In this document: positions 54,694-63,340 of the stretch, in pieces
Layout of the letters: the number at the start of each line of letters is the position of its first letter
How positions within the stretch are numbered: position 1 is the first letter of the stretch
Assembly: GCA_021648755.1 (NCBI GenBank)
Contig: JAKISG010000002.1
Location: forward strand, 109,351 to 173,350
Source: Flavobacteriaceae bacterium
GTDB lineage: Bacteria > Bacteroidota > Bacteroidia > Flavobacteriales > Flavobacteriaceae
Length of the DNA: 64,000 nt
Reading direction: 5' to 3'
Made by a program: the position numbers and the translations under genes
Notes under the pieces: model-generated
What the model was told of the DNA's origin: nothing
Databases searched by the model: none
Seen by the model: only the letters and a program-made list of their open reading frames with translations

Positions 54694-56601
54694 TTACAAT
54701 CGTTTGTCAACAATCCGATTATAATAATCCTCTATATAGGCTTTACATTCATTTTCAATTGTTTGCATTTCATCATCTTTACTTTTAATTAAATTATTTT
54801 TTAGGGCATCGTCTTCTATTTTATAGAAACCAATTGCTTTTTTACCATCAAAAACACAAGTATAATTACCTTTCATAAAATGAAAAACATTACCTGTATG
54901 TGTAATAACAAAAGGTTCAGAATTAGAGTTTATTAAACTTCTCCCCCAGGACCTAAATGGTTTTTTATAGCCAACCATATCTAACAAAGTCGGATATATA
55001 TCTATTTGTTGTGCTAAAGTAGAGTCTAATTTAGTTAATGAATTGTCTGGTTTATAAAATAAAATTGGAATTGCAGAGCGATTAATTCCCTTTTTATATT
55101 TAGGGTAAAATTTCTGGTTGGTATGGTCTGCTGTTACTACAAATATGGTGTTTTTAAACCAAGGTTGCTTTTTTGCATTTTCAAAGAATTTTTTAAGTGC
55201 ATAATCTGTATAACCAACAACTTTATGAATTTTTAAATCACCTTTTGGAAATTTACCTTTGTATTTTTTAGGTAAAACAAAAGGGTCGTGAGAAGATATG
55301 GTAAAAACTGTTGTAAAAAATGGTTCTTGCTTTGTATTTAATATTTTAATCGTATATTGTAAAAAAGGTTCGTCCCAAATTCCCCAAATACCTGATTGAT
55401 CGTTATTATTAAATTCCGTTTTTCCGTAATAATGGTCTAGTCCTAAAATGTTTCCGAAACCTAAAAACCCCATAGAGCCATTTGCTGCACCGTGAAAAAA
55501 TGAAGTGTTATAACCATAATCGTTTAAACAAGAAACTAAAGATTGAATTTTTTGATTAACATAAGACGATGATGTAAAAGCTACTTTAAATGAGGGGATG
55601 CCTGCCAAAATAGAAGACATGCCATGTATGGATTTTCTGCCATTAGCAAAAGCATTATCAAAAATTAAACTATGTTGTGCAAGTGAATCTAAAAACGGCG
55701 TATAACTTTTATAGTTTGGTATGTTATAGCGTTTGTTAAAGGCACCTAAATATTCACGTGCATAACTTTCAACAATAAGAACAATGATATTTGGCTTACT
55801 GTCAACAGTTTTGTTGTATTGTTTTATTGGTTTTACAATGTTAAGTAACTCTTTTTCAGAAAAATAATTACTTTTCTTAAATTTATTTTTATTAATAGTT
55901 CTTATTAGTGCAAAAGGTGTGTTTAATACTAGCGCAGCGTGTATGGGGTTTTTTACATATTTATTAGCATCTACAAGGTTTATAGGTCTAGTACTTTTTT
56001 TAAAATCACCTCTAATGCCACCGATTATTAAAGTAACAGATACTAAAAATGTAATAAGTGAAAATCCGAAATAAATCTTTTTATTATTTATTTTTAACGG
56101 GTTTAAGTTTGCTTTTTTATACAGGTAAATCCACAGCCAAGCAATTATAATGAATAGTAAAAAAATGTACCCATAATCTCTTAAAAAGGAAAAGAATAGT
56201 GCTAAGCCGTTAGTTTCTCCTTCAAACTCGTTTAATACAGTTGTTGTTAATCTAAAATTGGAAAATTTATAATAAATAATATCTACAAAATTCGTAGCAT
56301 AGGCAATTAAGTTAGTTGTAAAATAAATATAAAAAAGTATTTTTTGAAATACGGCTTTGGTATTTATTATTAAAGGCAAAATACTTAATAAAATAAACAA
56401 ACTGTTTATATATAAAATTGCCGTAGTATCAAATGCTAAACCGTGATAACTTATTTTAAAGAATTCAGATATAAAATCTATATTTAATAGGTCTTTATTA
56501 AAAATAAAAAAGAGTAGTCTTGCAATAAAATAAAAAAAATAAACAAGTATTAATCTATAAAAAAGTATGCTATATTCTTTTAATCTATAAGATTGATTCA
56601 T
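54694..56601 (-). CDS. LTA synthase family membrane sulfatase
   Basis: A 635-residue protein: five N-terminal membrane segments (within about residues 10-190) and a periplasmic sulfatase/alkaline-phosphatase fold domain (about 265-575). Metal-site elements are visible in KPNIIVLIVESYAREYLG, GRKSIHGMSSIL (likely nucleophile) and VTADHTNQ. The family transfers phosphoglycerol or phosphoethanolamine groups to glycans or lipids. Gram-negative members are poorly defined; the acceptor here is unknown. Stands alone between operons. Confidence 0.87.
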   Translation of the reverse strand: MNQSYRLKEYSILFYRLILVYFFYFIARLLFFIFNKDLLNIDFISEFFKISYHGLAFDTTAILYINSLFILLSILPLIINTKAVFQKILFYIYFTTNLIAYATNFVDIIYYKFSNFRLTTTVLNEFEGETNGLALFFSFLRDYGYIFLLFIIIAWLWIYLYKKANLNPLKINNKKIYFGFSLITFLVSVTLIIGGIRGDFKKSTRPINLVDANKYVKNPIHAALVLNTPFALIRTINKNKFKKSNYFSEKELLNIVKPIKQYNKTVDSKPNIIVLIVESYAREYLGAFNKRYNIPNYKSYTPFLDSLAQHSLIFDNAFANGRKSIHGMSSILAGIPSFKVAFTSSSYVNQKIQSLVSCLNDYGYNTSFFHGAANGSMGFLGFGNILGLDHYYGKTEFNNNDQSGIWGIWDEPFLQYTIKILNTKQEPFFTTVFTISSHDPFVLPKKYKGKFPKGDLKIHKVVGYTDYALKKFFENAKKQPWFKNTIFVVTADHTNQKFYPKYKKGINRSAIPILFYKPDNSLTKLDSTLAQQIDIYPTLLDMVGYKKPFRSWGRSLINSNSEPFVITHTGNVFHFMKGNYTCVFDGKKAIGFYKIEDDALKNNLIKSKDDEMQTIENECKAYIEDYYNRIVDKRL

Positions 56602-56714
56602 TGCATTAAAATATTATTTGCAAATATAAATTAATTTTAATGACATATTTAATATTTTAATTTAGTTTATACGTTTTAAACTTTAGTAAATTTAAACGTA
56701 GGTTTATTTTTTTA

Positions 56715-58109
56715 CTATGCTATGATCTCATCCGTTTTCTGTTTTACTTTATCAAACAATTCTTTAACTGAAGTGTTTTCATTAATAACATCATCTTCTA
56801 TTAAGTTCAAAAAGGCTTTATCTTGTGCATTACCAATTTTTTTTGCAACAGAGTATGGCATAGAGTCATTAAAAGTAACTCTAGAGTATTTTGAGAAATA
56901 ACGGTCTGGATAAGCATCTTCTAATTTCATTTCTAAAGCACGTTTTTTCTTAAATAAATCATTTGCTACGTGATCGCGCATTTCAAAATAGTTCTCTACT
57001 GCAAGGTCGCCAATAGCATCTGCATCTTTCTTACGTTCTTTTTCATATTCGTAAAATATTTTAGACCATATTTCGGCATTATTCAATGCTTTATTTTCAT
57101 ATTTATCTATGTATTTAAACAAAACGGTAACATCTTCGAAAGAGGCATTCATTCCTTGTCCATAAAAAGGAACTACAGCATGTGCTGCATCTCCAATTAG
57201 TAAAGTTTTGCCTTTATAAGAGTATGGCGAACATTTTATTGTTCCTAATGCACCAACAGGGTTTGTATTAAACTCTTCTACTAGATTTGGCATAATTTCT
57301 AAAGCGTCAGGGAACTGTTCTTTAAAGAATTGCAATACTTTATCAGAAGTATTTAATGTTTCAAAGCTATATTTTGCGTCGCTATGTGGTAAAAATAGTG
57401 TAACTGTAAAAGTACCATCTATATTTGGTAAGGCAATTAGCATATAAGTTCCTCTTGGCCAAATATGCAAGGCATTTTTTTCGGTTAAAAATCCACCATT
57501 ATTTGCCGCGGGAAATGATAATTCTTTATAACCATGTTTTAACCATTGTTGTGAAAAACTAAACAAAATTTCTCGCTGTAAAAACATACTTTTACGCAAT
57601 GCAGAACCAGCGCCATCGGCACCAAATATAATAGCTGCTTTTACTTTTTCTGTTATTTCTGTTTTGGCATTATAAAAATGTGCCGTATTCTTTTTTAAAT
57701 TTACTTTTTTACATTCGCTTTCAAAAGTAATGGTCAAATTTGGTAGTTTTTCTGCTTCATTCATTAAAATTGCATTTAAATCACCTCTTGAAATGGAGTT
57801 AATGTGCTTATCTCCTCTTCCGCTGTAAGGCGAAAAAAAGACACTACTATCTAAATTGTGAATCAAACGCCCTTTCATTGGTATGCAAATTTTCATAACT
57901 TGATCCATAATTCCTGCAAGTGCTAATGCTTTAATTCCACGATCTGAAAATGCTAAATTAATAGATTTACCAGCACTTATATTTGTAATTCGTAAATCTT
58001 TTCTAGACTCTCTTAAATCTATTAGATAACCTTTTTTAGCTAATCTTAATGCTAATAAAGATCCTGATAAGCCTGCTCCTATAATTAATATTTTTTGTTT
58101 TTTATCCAT
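56715..58109 (-). CDS. kmo: Kynurenine 3-monooxygenase
   Basis: FAD-dependent hydroxylase making 3-hydroxykynurenine from kynurenine with NADPH and oxygen. The 464-residue protein has the FAD motif IIGAGLSGSLLALRLAKKG (7-25), GADGAGSALRKSM near 165, and GDAAHAVVPFYGQGMNASFED near 307-327, all diagnostic of KMO. A C-terminal hydrophobic anchor as in eukaryotic KMO is not evident. It lies 69 nt after kynU on the same strand. Confidence 0.95.
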   Translation of the reverse strand: MDKKQKILIIGAGLSGSLLALRLAKKGYLIDLRESRKDLRITNISAGKSINLAFSDRGIKALALAGIMDQVMKICIPMKGRLIHNLDSSVFFSPYSGRGDKHINSISRGDLNAILMNEAEKLPNLTITFESECKKVNLKKNTAHFYNAKTEITEKVKAAIIFGADGAGSALRKSMFLQREILFSFSQQWLKHGYKELSFPAANNGGFLTEKNALHIWPRGTYMLIALPNIDGTFTVTLFLPHSDAKYSFETLNTSDKVLQFFKEQFPDALEIMPNLVEEFNTNPVGALGTIKCSPYSYKGKTLLIGDAAHAVVPFYGQGMNASFEDVTVLFKYIDKYENKALNNAEIWSKIFYEYEKERKKDADAIGDLAVENYFEMRDHVANDLFKKKRALEMKLEDAYPDRYFSKYSRVTFNDSMPYSVAKKIGNAQDKAFLNLIEDDVINENTSVKELFDKVKQKTDEIIA

Positions 58110-58178
58110 AATTTTTGATATTTAATAGCTAAGATTTTCTTTAAGTAAATTTTCCTTTTAAGTTAAGTCTCAGGGTAT

Positions 58179-59441
58179 TTAAATTAAACTTTTTAATATT
58201 TTAACAAAATTATATACGTCTAAAAAAGAATTATATAATGGCACAGGTGCAACTCTAATAACATTAGGCTCACGCCAATCACTAATCACGCCATGTTTTG
58301 TTAATTGTTTATGTAAATTTTTATCTGAATCTTTTACTTGAATAGATAATTGACAACCTCTTGATTTTGTTTCTTTTGGGGTAATTATATTAATTTTATC
58401 CGTTGTCATTTTATTTAATAAAAATTCTAAATAACCTGTTAATTTTCTCGATTTATTTTGCAACTTATCCATACCTACTTTATGAAATAAATCTAAAGAT
58501 GCTCTAATTGCTGCCATAGATAGTATTGGTGGGTTACTCAATTGCCAACCTTCGGCTCCAACTAAAACATCAAACTCTTGTCGCATGTTAAACCTTGTAG
58601 ATTTATTATGTGACCACCAACCTGAAAAACGATTTAATTTTTTATTATTGGCATGTTTTTCGTGTACAAAAAGTCCACCTAGACTTCCTGGACCTGAATT
58701 TAAGTATTTATAAGTACACCAAGCAGCAAAGTCAACACCCGAATTATGTAAGTTTGGTTGAATATTACCAACGCCATGAGCCAAATCAATGCCAACCATA
58801 CAGTTTTTAGCATGCCCTGCTGTTGCGATTCGTTTTAAGTCTAAATATTGACCTGTATAATAATTTACGCCACCAAGCATCAGTAGTGTTATTTCATTGC
58901 CTTGTTCTTCTAGAATCTGCTCTAAATCTTCTATTCGCAATAATTTTTCACCTTTTCTAGGTTTCCAAAATATAAGGCCTTCTTTTGCATCAAAACCATG
59001 ATGCTTAAGTTGTGATTCTACGGCATATTTATCGCTCGGAAACGCATCGCTTTCCAAAACAATTTTATATTTAGTTTTAGTTGGTCGGTAAAACGAAACC
59101 ATTAATAAATGTAAATTTGTTGTTAAGGTATTCATTACGACAACCTCTATAGGTTTTGCTCCTACTATCTTAGCCATTGTATTGGTTAAAAACTCATGAT
59201 ATGATAGCCATGGGGTTTTTGCATCTGTATGGCCTTTAACACCGAACTTTGCCCAATCATCTAATTCTTGATTGATATATTCTTTGGTTATTTTTGGTTG
59301 TAAACCTAGAGAGTTACCGCATAAATAGATAAGTTCTTTGCCTTCTTTATCAGTTGGTATATGAAATTGTTGCCGATAACTTTTTAATTCATCTTGACCG
59401 TCTTGGTCTTCTGCGTAAGTTAATTCTTGTTTATAGTTCAT
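58179..59441 (-). CDS. kynU: Kynureninase
   Basis: PLP enzyme that cleaves 3-hydroxykynurenine to 3-hydroxyanthranilate and alanine. The 420-residue protein has YLCGNSLGLQPK near 39-50, an MNTLTTNLHLLM segment and the PLP lysine in CTYKYLNSGPGSLGG near 240. Followed by kmo, so this pair covers the two middle steps of tryptophan breakdown. Upstream FTCD gene ends 78 nt before it. Confidence 0.95.
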   Translation of the reverse strand: MNYKQELTYAEDQDGQDELKSYRQQFHIPTDKEGKELIYLCGNSLGLQPKITKEYINQELDDWAKFGVKGHTDAKTPWLSYHEFLTNTMAKIVGAKPIEVVVMNTLTTNLHLLMVSFYRPTKTKYKIVLESDAFPSDKYAVESQLKHHGFDAKEGLIFWKPRKGEKLLRIEDLEQILEEQGNEITLLMLGGVNYYTGQYLDLKRIATAGHAKNCMVGIDLAHGVGNIQPNLHNSGVDFAAWCTYKYLNSGPGSLGGLFVHEKHANNKKLNRFSGWWSHNKSTRFNMRQEFDVLVGAEGWQLSNPPILSMAAIRASLDLFHKVGMDKLQNKSRKLTGYLEFLLNKMTTDKINIITPKETKSRGCQLSIQVKDSDKNLHKQLTKHGVISDWREPNVIRVAPVPLYNSFLDVYNFVKILKSLI

Positions 59442-59519
59442 TTAATTTGGTTTTTAACTAAAGGGTTATCAAAAATTTAACTATACAAAGTATTTTTAAT
59501 GATATTAAATTATTTATAT

Positions 59520-61214
59520 CTAAACTTTTGAATTAACAAAATCAATTAATTGTTTTTCTGTCAAAATCGCTTTATTTAAAATAACTTCTGCTTTTTTAAC
59601 AATCGCATTTGCAAATTTTCTGTCTTTAATATCTTTTGCATTAATTTTAACATTAAAATAGGCGCCATAAACTGCGGTTCTTGCGCATAAAATGCCAACC
59701 CCTGCATCTGATAAGGAGTTTTGGATTCCCTTTTTTGCCATTTCTAGCATTACTTCCATAGATTTTTCTGCTGTTTCCATAACTTTAAATGGTACTTCAG
59801 TAGCGTATATTGTTGCTTTTTCTATGGCTTCTGCTCTTGCCTCTTTTTCTTTATCGGAAGATTTTGGCATTCTAAAACCGTCTATAATTTTGTTAAATGC
59901 ATTGGTATCTTCGTCAACTAATGCTAATAAGGTGTTTTTATATGCTTGTCCTTTTTCTGCCCAATCTGAAAAATATTCCCATTGGTCATCCCAACCTCTT
60001 TTGTGTGCAGATAGATTGGCAACCATTGTACCTAATGAAACGCCTAAAGTTGCTACATAAGCAGAAATACTTCCGCCACCTGGCGCCATTGATTCACCTG
60101 CAGTTTCTTCTGCAAAATCACTTAAAGTAAAGTCTATTAATTGCTTGGTTTTTTTGTCTTTAAGTACATATTCAATTATTTTTTCTTGAGCATTAAATGG
60201 CTTTAAGTCATCTAAACCTAATGACTTTACAGCAATTTTAATTTTCTCTTTATCCGAAATTCCTAAAGAGCGTTTTTGTCTTTTTAAATAGAAATTTCCT
60301 GCGTCTAACATCGCTTGTAATGGTATTAAGCCTATTAATTCTGAACCTGTTACTCGCAAACCTCTTTTGGTTGCCGATTTACAAGTTTCATCAAAGGCTT
60401 CGTGCATAGAAGTGATGCTAATATTAGTTAAGTTATACGAAATTTGAGCAATACCATATTCGTCTATAAACCAGCCAATCCCTTTTACAGCTTTTAACTT
60501 TCCTGGAATTCTAACTATTTCGCCATTTTTATCTAAAACTTTCTTACCATTTATTTTTCCATTTTCAGTTTTTGCCCTACCATTTTCACGAATATCAAAT
60601 GCAATAGCATTAGCTCTACGTGTAGAGGTTGAGTTTAAATTGACATTATAAGCTATTAAAAAATCTCTTGCAGATATTGCTGTAGCTCCAGATTTAATTA
60701 CACTTTTGTTAAATTCGGCTGGTCCAAAATCTGGCTTCCATTCTAAATCTACTAATTTCCTTTTTAATCCTTCATATTCTCCTGAACGGCAATTAGCTAA
60801 ATTTTTACGTTTTGATTCTTGTGCCGCATTTTCATATAGATAAACAGGTATTTTTAACTCCTTTCCTACTCTTTTGCCTAATTCTTTTGCGTATTTGGCA
60901 GTTTCGGTTAAAGAAATATTTGAAATTGGTACTAAAGGGCAAACGTCTGTTGCTCCAAACCTTGGGTGCTCACCTGTATGTTTACTCATATCTATTAATT
61001 CACTTGCTTTTTTTATAAGCAAAAAAGCAGCTTTTACCACTTGTTTTGGCTCCCCAACAAAGGTAATTACTGTTCGGTTAGTTGCCACTCCTGGATCTAT
61101 GTCTAATAATTTTACGCCTGCAACAGTTTCTACGGTGTTTGCTATAATTTTTATTTTGTCTAAATCACGCCCTTCACTAATATTTGGGACACATTCTATT
61201 AATTGTTTTTGCAT
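59520..61214 (-). CDS. ftcD: Fused glutamate formimidoyltransferase / formimidoyl-THF cyclodeaminase
   Basis: Bifunctional enzyme of histidine breakdown, as in mammalian FTCD, that moves the formimino group of formiminoglutamate to tetrahydrofolate and deaminates it. The 564-residue protein has the N-terminal transferase (IECVPNISEGRD, GEHPRFGATDVCPLVPI near 82-98) and the C-terminal cyclodeaminase (AEETAGESMAPGGGSISAY near 365, then helices to the end). No hut genes are in the window. It is likely the first gene of an FTCD-kynU-kmo unit. Confidence 0.94.
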   Translation of the reverse strand: MQKQLIECVPNISEGRDLDKIKIIANTVETVAGVKLLDIDPGVATNRTVITFVGEPKQVVKAAFLLIKKASELIDMSKHTGEHPRFGATDVCPLVPISNISLTETAKYAKELGKRVGKELKIPVYLYENAAQESKRKNLANCRSGEYEGLKRKLVDLEWKPDFGPAEFNKSVIKSGATAISARDFLIAYNVNLNSTSTRRANAIAFDIRENGRAKTENGKINGKKVLDKNGEIVRIPGKLKAVKGIGWFIDEYGIAQISYNLTNISITSMHEAFDETCKSATKRGLRVTGSELIGLIPLQAMLDAGNFYLKRQKRSLGISDKEKIKIAVKSLGLDDLKPFNAQEKIIEYVLKDKKTKQLIDFTLSDFAEETAGESMAPGGGSISAYVATLGVSLGTMVANLSAHKRGWDDQWEYFSDWAEKGQAYKNTLLALVDEDTNAFNKIIDGFRMPKSSDKEKEARAEAIEKATIYATEVPFKVMETAEKSMEVMLEMAKKGIQNSLSDAGVGILCARTAVYGAYFNVKINAKDIKDRKFANAIVKKAEVILNKAILTEKQLIDFVNSKV

Positions 61215-61282
61215 TATTTTATTTTTTATAAGTAACTTTAAAATTTTATTATAAGGTCACAAGGTTTTTTTTATAAGTTTCA

Positions 61283-61318
61283 AAATTAATCAAATTAATC
61301 AAATTATTTAAATTATTT
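61283..61318. repeat. Four 9-bp tandem units upstream of FTCD gene
   Basis: Two copies of AAATTAATC followed by two of AAATTATTT, contiguous. A short ATTGAAA repeat follows at about 61325-61340. The rest of 61215-61416 is AT-rich with no gene seen. Confidence 0.7.
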
Positions 61319-61416
61319 ATAAAAATTGAAAATTGAAAATAAAAACGATACCTTGAATCTACAAATATCTATAAAATCAAACTTGATTTTTAGTATCAAA
61401 TCTAGTATTACAGCAT

Positions 61417-61452
61417 AAAATGATTTATAAAGGGGATTTTATAAATCATTTT
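61417..61452. terminator. Perfect 15-bp hairpin, bidirectional terminator
   Basis: AAAATGATTTATAAA (61417-61431) and its exact inverse (61438-61452) surround a six-base loop. Lies 3 nt past the stop of the gene remnant and separates the right-edge locus from the FTCD operon. Confidence 0.75.
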
Positions 61453-61454
61453 AA

Positions 61455-61655
61455 TTAACTAAAAAATGGTGTCTTTAACCTAGGTAAGTATTTGACACAG
61501 TTTTCTGTAAAACATCTAAGTAATATATCATTGTACACTGTTAATGCTTCGTCTTTTTTTACTATTCCTTTTTCTTTGCCTTGTTTTATATTAATTTGTA
61601 GGCTTTTGTCTTGATTAAAACACCTTTTTCTAGAGCATTTTTTTAGCTCTTGAAC
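61455..61655 (-). pseudogene. Gene remnant with duplicated lipoprotein 3' end
   Basis: An open frame of 66 codons without an ATG, bounded upstream by a TAG at 61656-61658 and overlapping the end of the TPR lipoprotein gene. Its C-terminal part (YNDILLRCFTENCVKY, then a divergent tail) matches the C-terminus of the lipoprotein at 62849-63340 (YNDILLGCFTGDCTKY). At DNA level 61488-61536 and 62876-62924 share 44 of 49 bases. The upstream part is unrelated. I read it as the truncated 3' end of a paralogous gene left by deletion or recombination. Confidence 0.6.
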
Positions 61656-62569
61656 CTATCAAATACTTGTTTAGGTATTTTATGTTCTTTACCTAATACT
61701 TTCATTTGTGTAATATAGGTTGTATAGGCTTTTTTTGCTTTTTCTTTATTTTCTAAACCCCAATATGCATCTCCTAAGTTTATATAGGCAACTGTTCTAT
61801 TTGGAAAATTTTTTATGATTTCTTCTAATAAAAAAATGGCTTCTTCGTATAATTTTGACTGTTCTAGATAATAGGCTATATCATTATATTTAGAAATGTT
61901 TTTTTCGTTTATTCCGATATTATCAATTAAGTAATCTAGTACAAATTTATCTCCTATCAACTTAAGGTCTTTTTGTGTTTTTGTAAATAATTTTATTTTA
62001 TCATAAAAATCATCAATAACAGGTTCTTTTTCTTCTTGAAATCCTTTAAATAAATATATGGGCAAAAAAGTCAAATTTTTAGGCTCTTGTGCATCATAAT
62101 CTTTCAATTTTACTTTTTCTTTCAATTTTACTCCAATAATTGAAGTTCCTTGACGATTATTTTCAATTTTATATATTTTAGACCATACATATTTCTTTGA
62201 GATATTTTCTAATTCAAAAAAATGATACGTCACATAATTACTATTCCCTATATTCTCATTAAAAATTACCTGAAATCTATTATCTGTATTACATTTTAAG
62301 GATATGTCTGTAATACTTTGAATTGCTAAATTTAACTTATTTAAAAAGATAGTTTTTGTTAAAATTTCATCATCTAATCCAATTAAAAAAATTTCTTCTT
62401 CTTTTTTTACAATTGTAAATTGATGGTTGCCAGTAAAACAAGAATCTATTCTAAAATTAGTACTAATTTTATCTTGCTCATTAACAATATCTTTTTTCTG
62501 ACTTTTACAACTTATACTTATTAAAAAAATAATTAGTATATAATATCTAAATCTATTCGTAAACTTCAT
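61643..62569 (-). CDS. TPR-containing lipoprotein
   Basis: A 308-residue protein with a signal peptide and lipobox SISC (Cys near residue 21). Residues about 40-200 are a beta-rich region of no known family; residues about 225-300 hold two TPR-like helix pairs (NDIAYYLEQSKLYEEAIFLLEE and VAYINLGDAYWGLENKEKAKKAY). Probably anchored on a membrane and protein-binding. Its ATG directly abuts the TAG of the small upstream gene. Confidence 0.75.
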   Translation of the reverse strand: MKFTNRFRYYILIIFLISISCKSQKKDIVNEQDKISTNFRIDSCFTGNHQFTIVKKEEEIFLIGLDDEILTKTIFLNKLNLAIQSITDISLKCNTDNRFQVIFNENIGNSNYVTYHFFELENISKKYVWSKIYKIENNRQGTSIIGVKLKEKVKLKDYDAQEPKNLTFLPIYLFKGFQEEKEPVIDDFYDKIKLFTKTQKDLKLIGDKFVLDYLIDNIGINEKNISKYNDIAYYLEQSKLYEEAIFLLEEIIKNFPNRTVAYINLGDAYWGLENKEKAKKAYTTYITQMKVLGKEHKIPKQVFDRFKS

Positions 62570-62837
62570 CTAAAGAGTGTTTTTCATTTTATTATATCTA
62601 TTTTCCATATCTGTTCCTCTTCTATTTTTACCATAATCATCGAGTATGCTTTTTTCATATTCAGTATGTTTTTCTTTCCAATTTACTGGGTTTTTTGACA
62701 CTTTTTTTTTGATCTTCTTTACTTTTACCCTTATTATAATTATTAATCTCTTTATCTTTTTTTGTAAAGAAATTATCTAATGCTTTCCCAAAATCATTAT
62801 CAACAAATGCTGGTCTATTTATATGATGGTCTAACAT
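62570..62837 (-). pseudogene. Small gene with a one-base frameshift in an A9 run
   Basis: The frame from ATG at 62837 runs through LDHHINRPAFVDNDFGKAL to an A9 tract (plus strand 62702-62710) and then stops early at 62661. Removing one A continues the frame (VSKNPVNWKEKHTEYEKSIL and on) to a TAG at 62570-62572 that exactly abuts the next gene's ATG, giving an intact 88-residue protein. So the base count in the A run is an error, an inactivating mutation or a phase-variable switch. Function unknown. It starts 11 nt after the lipoprotein gene. Confidence 0.65.
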
Positions 62838-62848
62838 TGTTGCTTTAC

Positions 62849-63340
62849 CTAATAATCTTCTCCTGTAGATAAAAAGTATTTGGTACAGTCTCCTGTAAAA
62901 CATCCAAGTAATATATCATTGTACTTTAAATAAATAAACCCTCCAGAATTAATAGTGAAATTATAATTTTTATTCTTGTACCTAATTTTCCCATTATAAA
63001 CACAAGTGTTCATATCAAATAGATAATGTAATTCTTTTCTGCTAATTGGTCTATTTTTTTTTATTATTTGAATAACATCTTCCCTTTTTAATATCCATTT
63101 TTTACAAATAGAACTATCTGGAATGGATGTTTCAATCATACCTTTATTAAATGCAATTACTTTTACTTCTTCAGTGTTTGCTAAAAATAATTTTAACTTT
63201 TTTTCTGCTGTGAGTAAACTATCTTTTTTATTTATTGATATAGTTATGCTGTCAATATTAGAATTGATATTTTTCTTTAAAAATTTGTGCTGTTTACAAG
63301 AAAAAATAATTAAAACTAATAGTATAGCTGTTTTTCTCAT
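62849..63340 (-). CDS. Lipoprotein, immunity-like candidate
   Basis: A 163-residue protein with a short signal peptide and lipobox IIFSC (Cys near residue 15). The mature part contains two Cys near the centre (SSICKKW, DMNTCVYNGKIRYKNKNY) and a Cys pair near the end (GCFTGDCTKY). No family recognised. Its ATG overlaps the stop of the amidase gene by ATGA, so the two are translationally coupled. A periplasm-facing lipoprotein coupled to a cell-wall amidase fits an immunity or chaperone role, but this is inference. Confidence 0.65.
   Translation of the reverse strand: MRKTAILLVLIIFSCKQHKFLKKNINSNIDSITISINKKDSLLTAEKKLKLFLANTEEVKVIAFNKGMIETSIPDSSICKKWILKREDVIQIIKKNRPISRKELHYLFDMNTCVYNGKIRYKNKNYNFTINSGGFIYLKYNDILLGCFTGDCTKYFLSTGEDY

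Noticed and set aside
62661..62903. 80-residue frame overlapping the end of the lipoprotein gene
   Set aside because: Its first 22 residues are the lipoprotein 3' end read in another frame, and its last part is out of frame after the A9 run; the real gene is better described as 62570-62837 with a frameshift.
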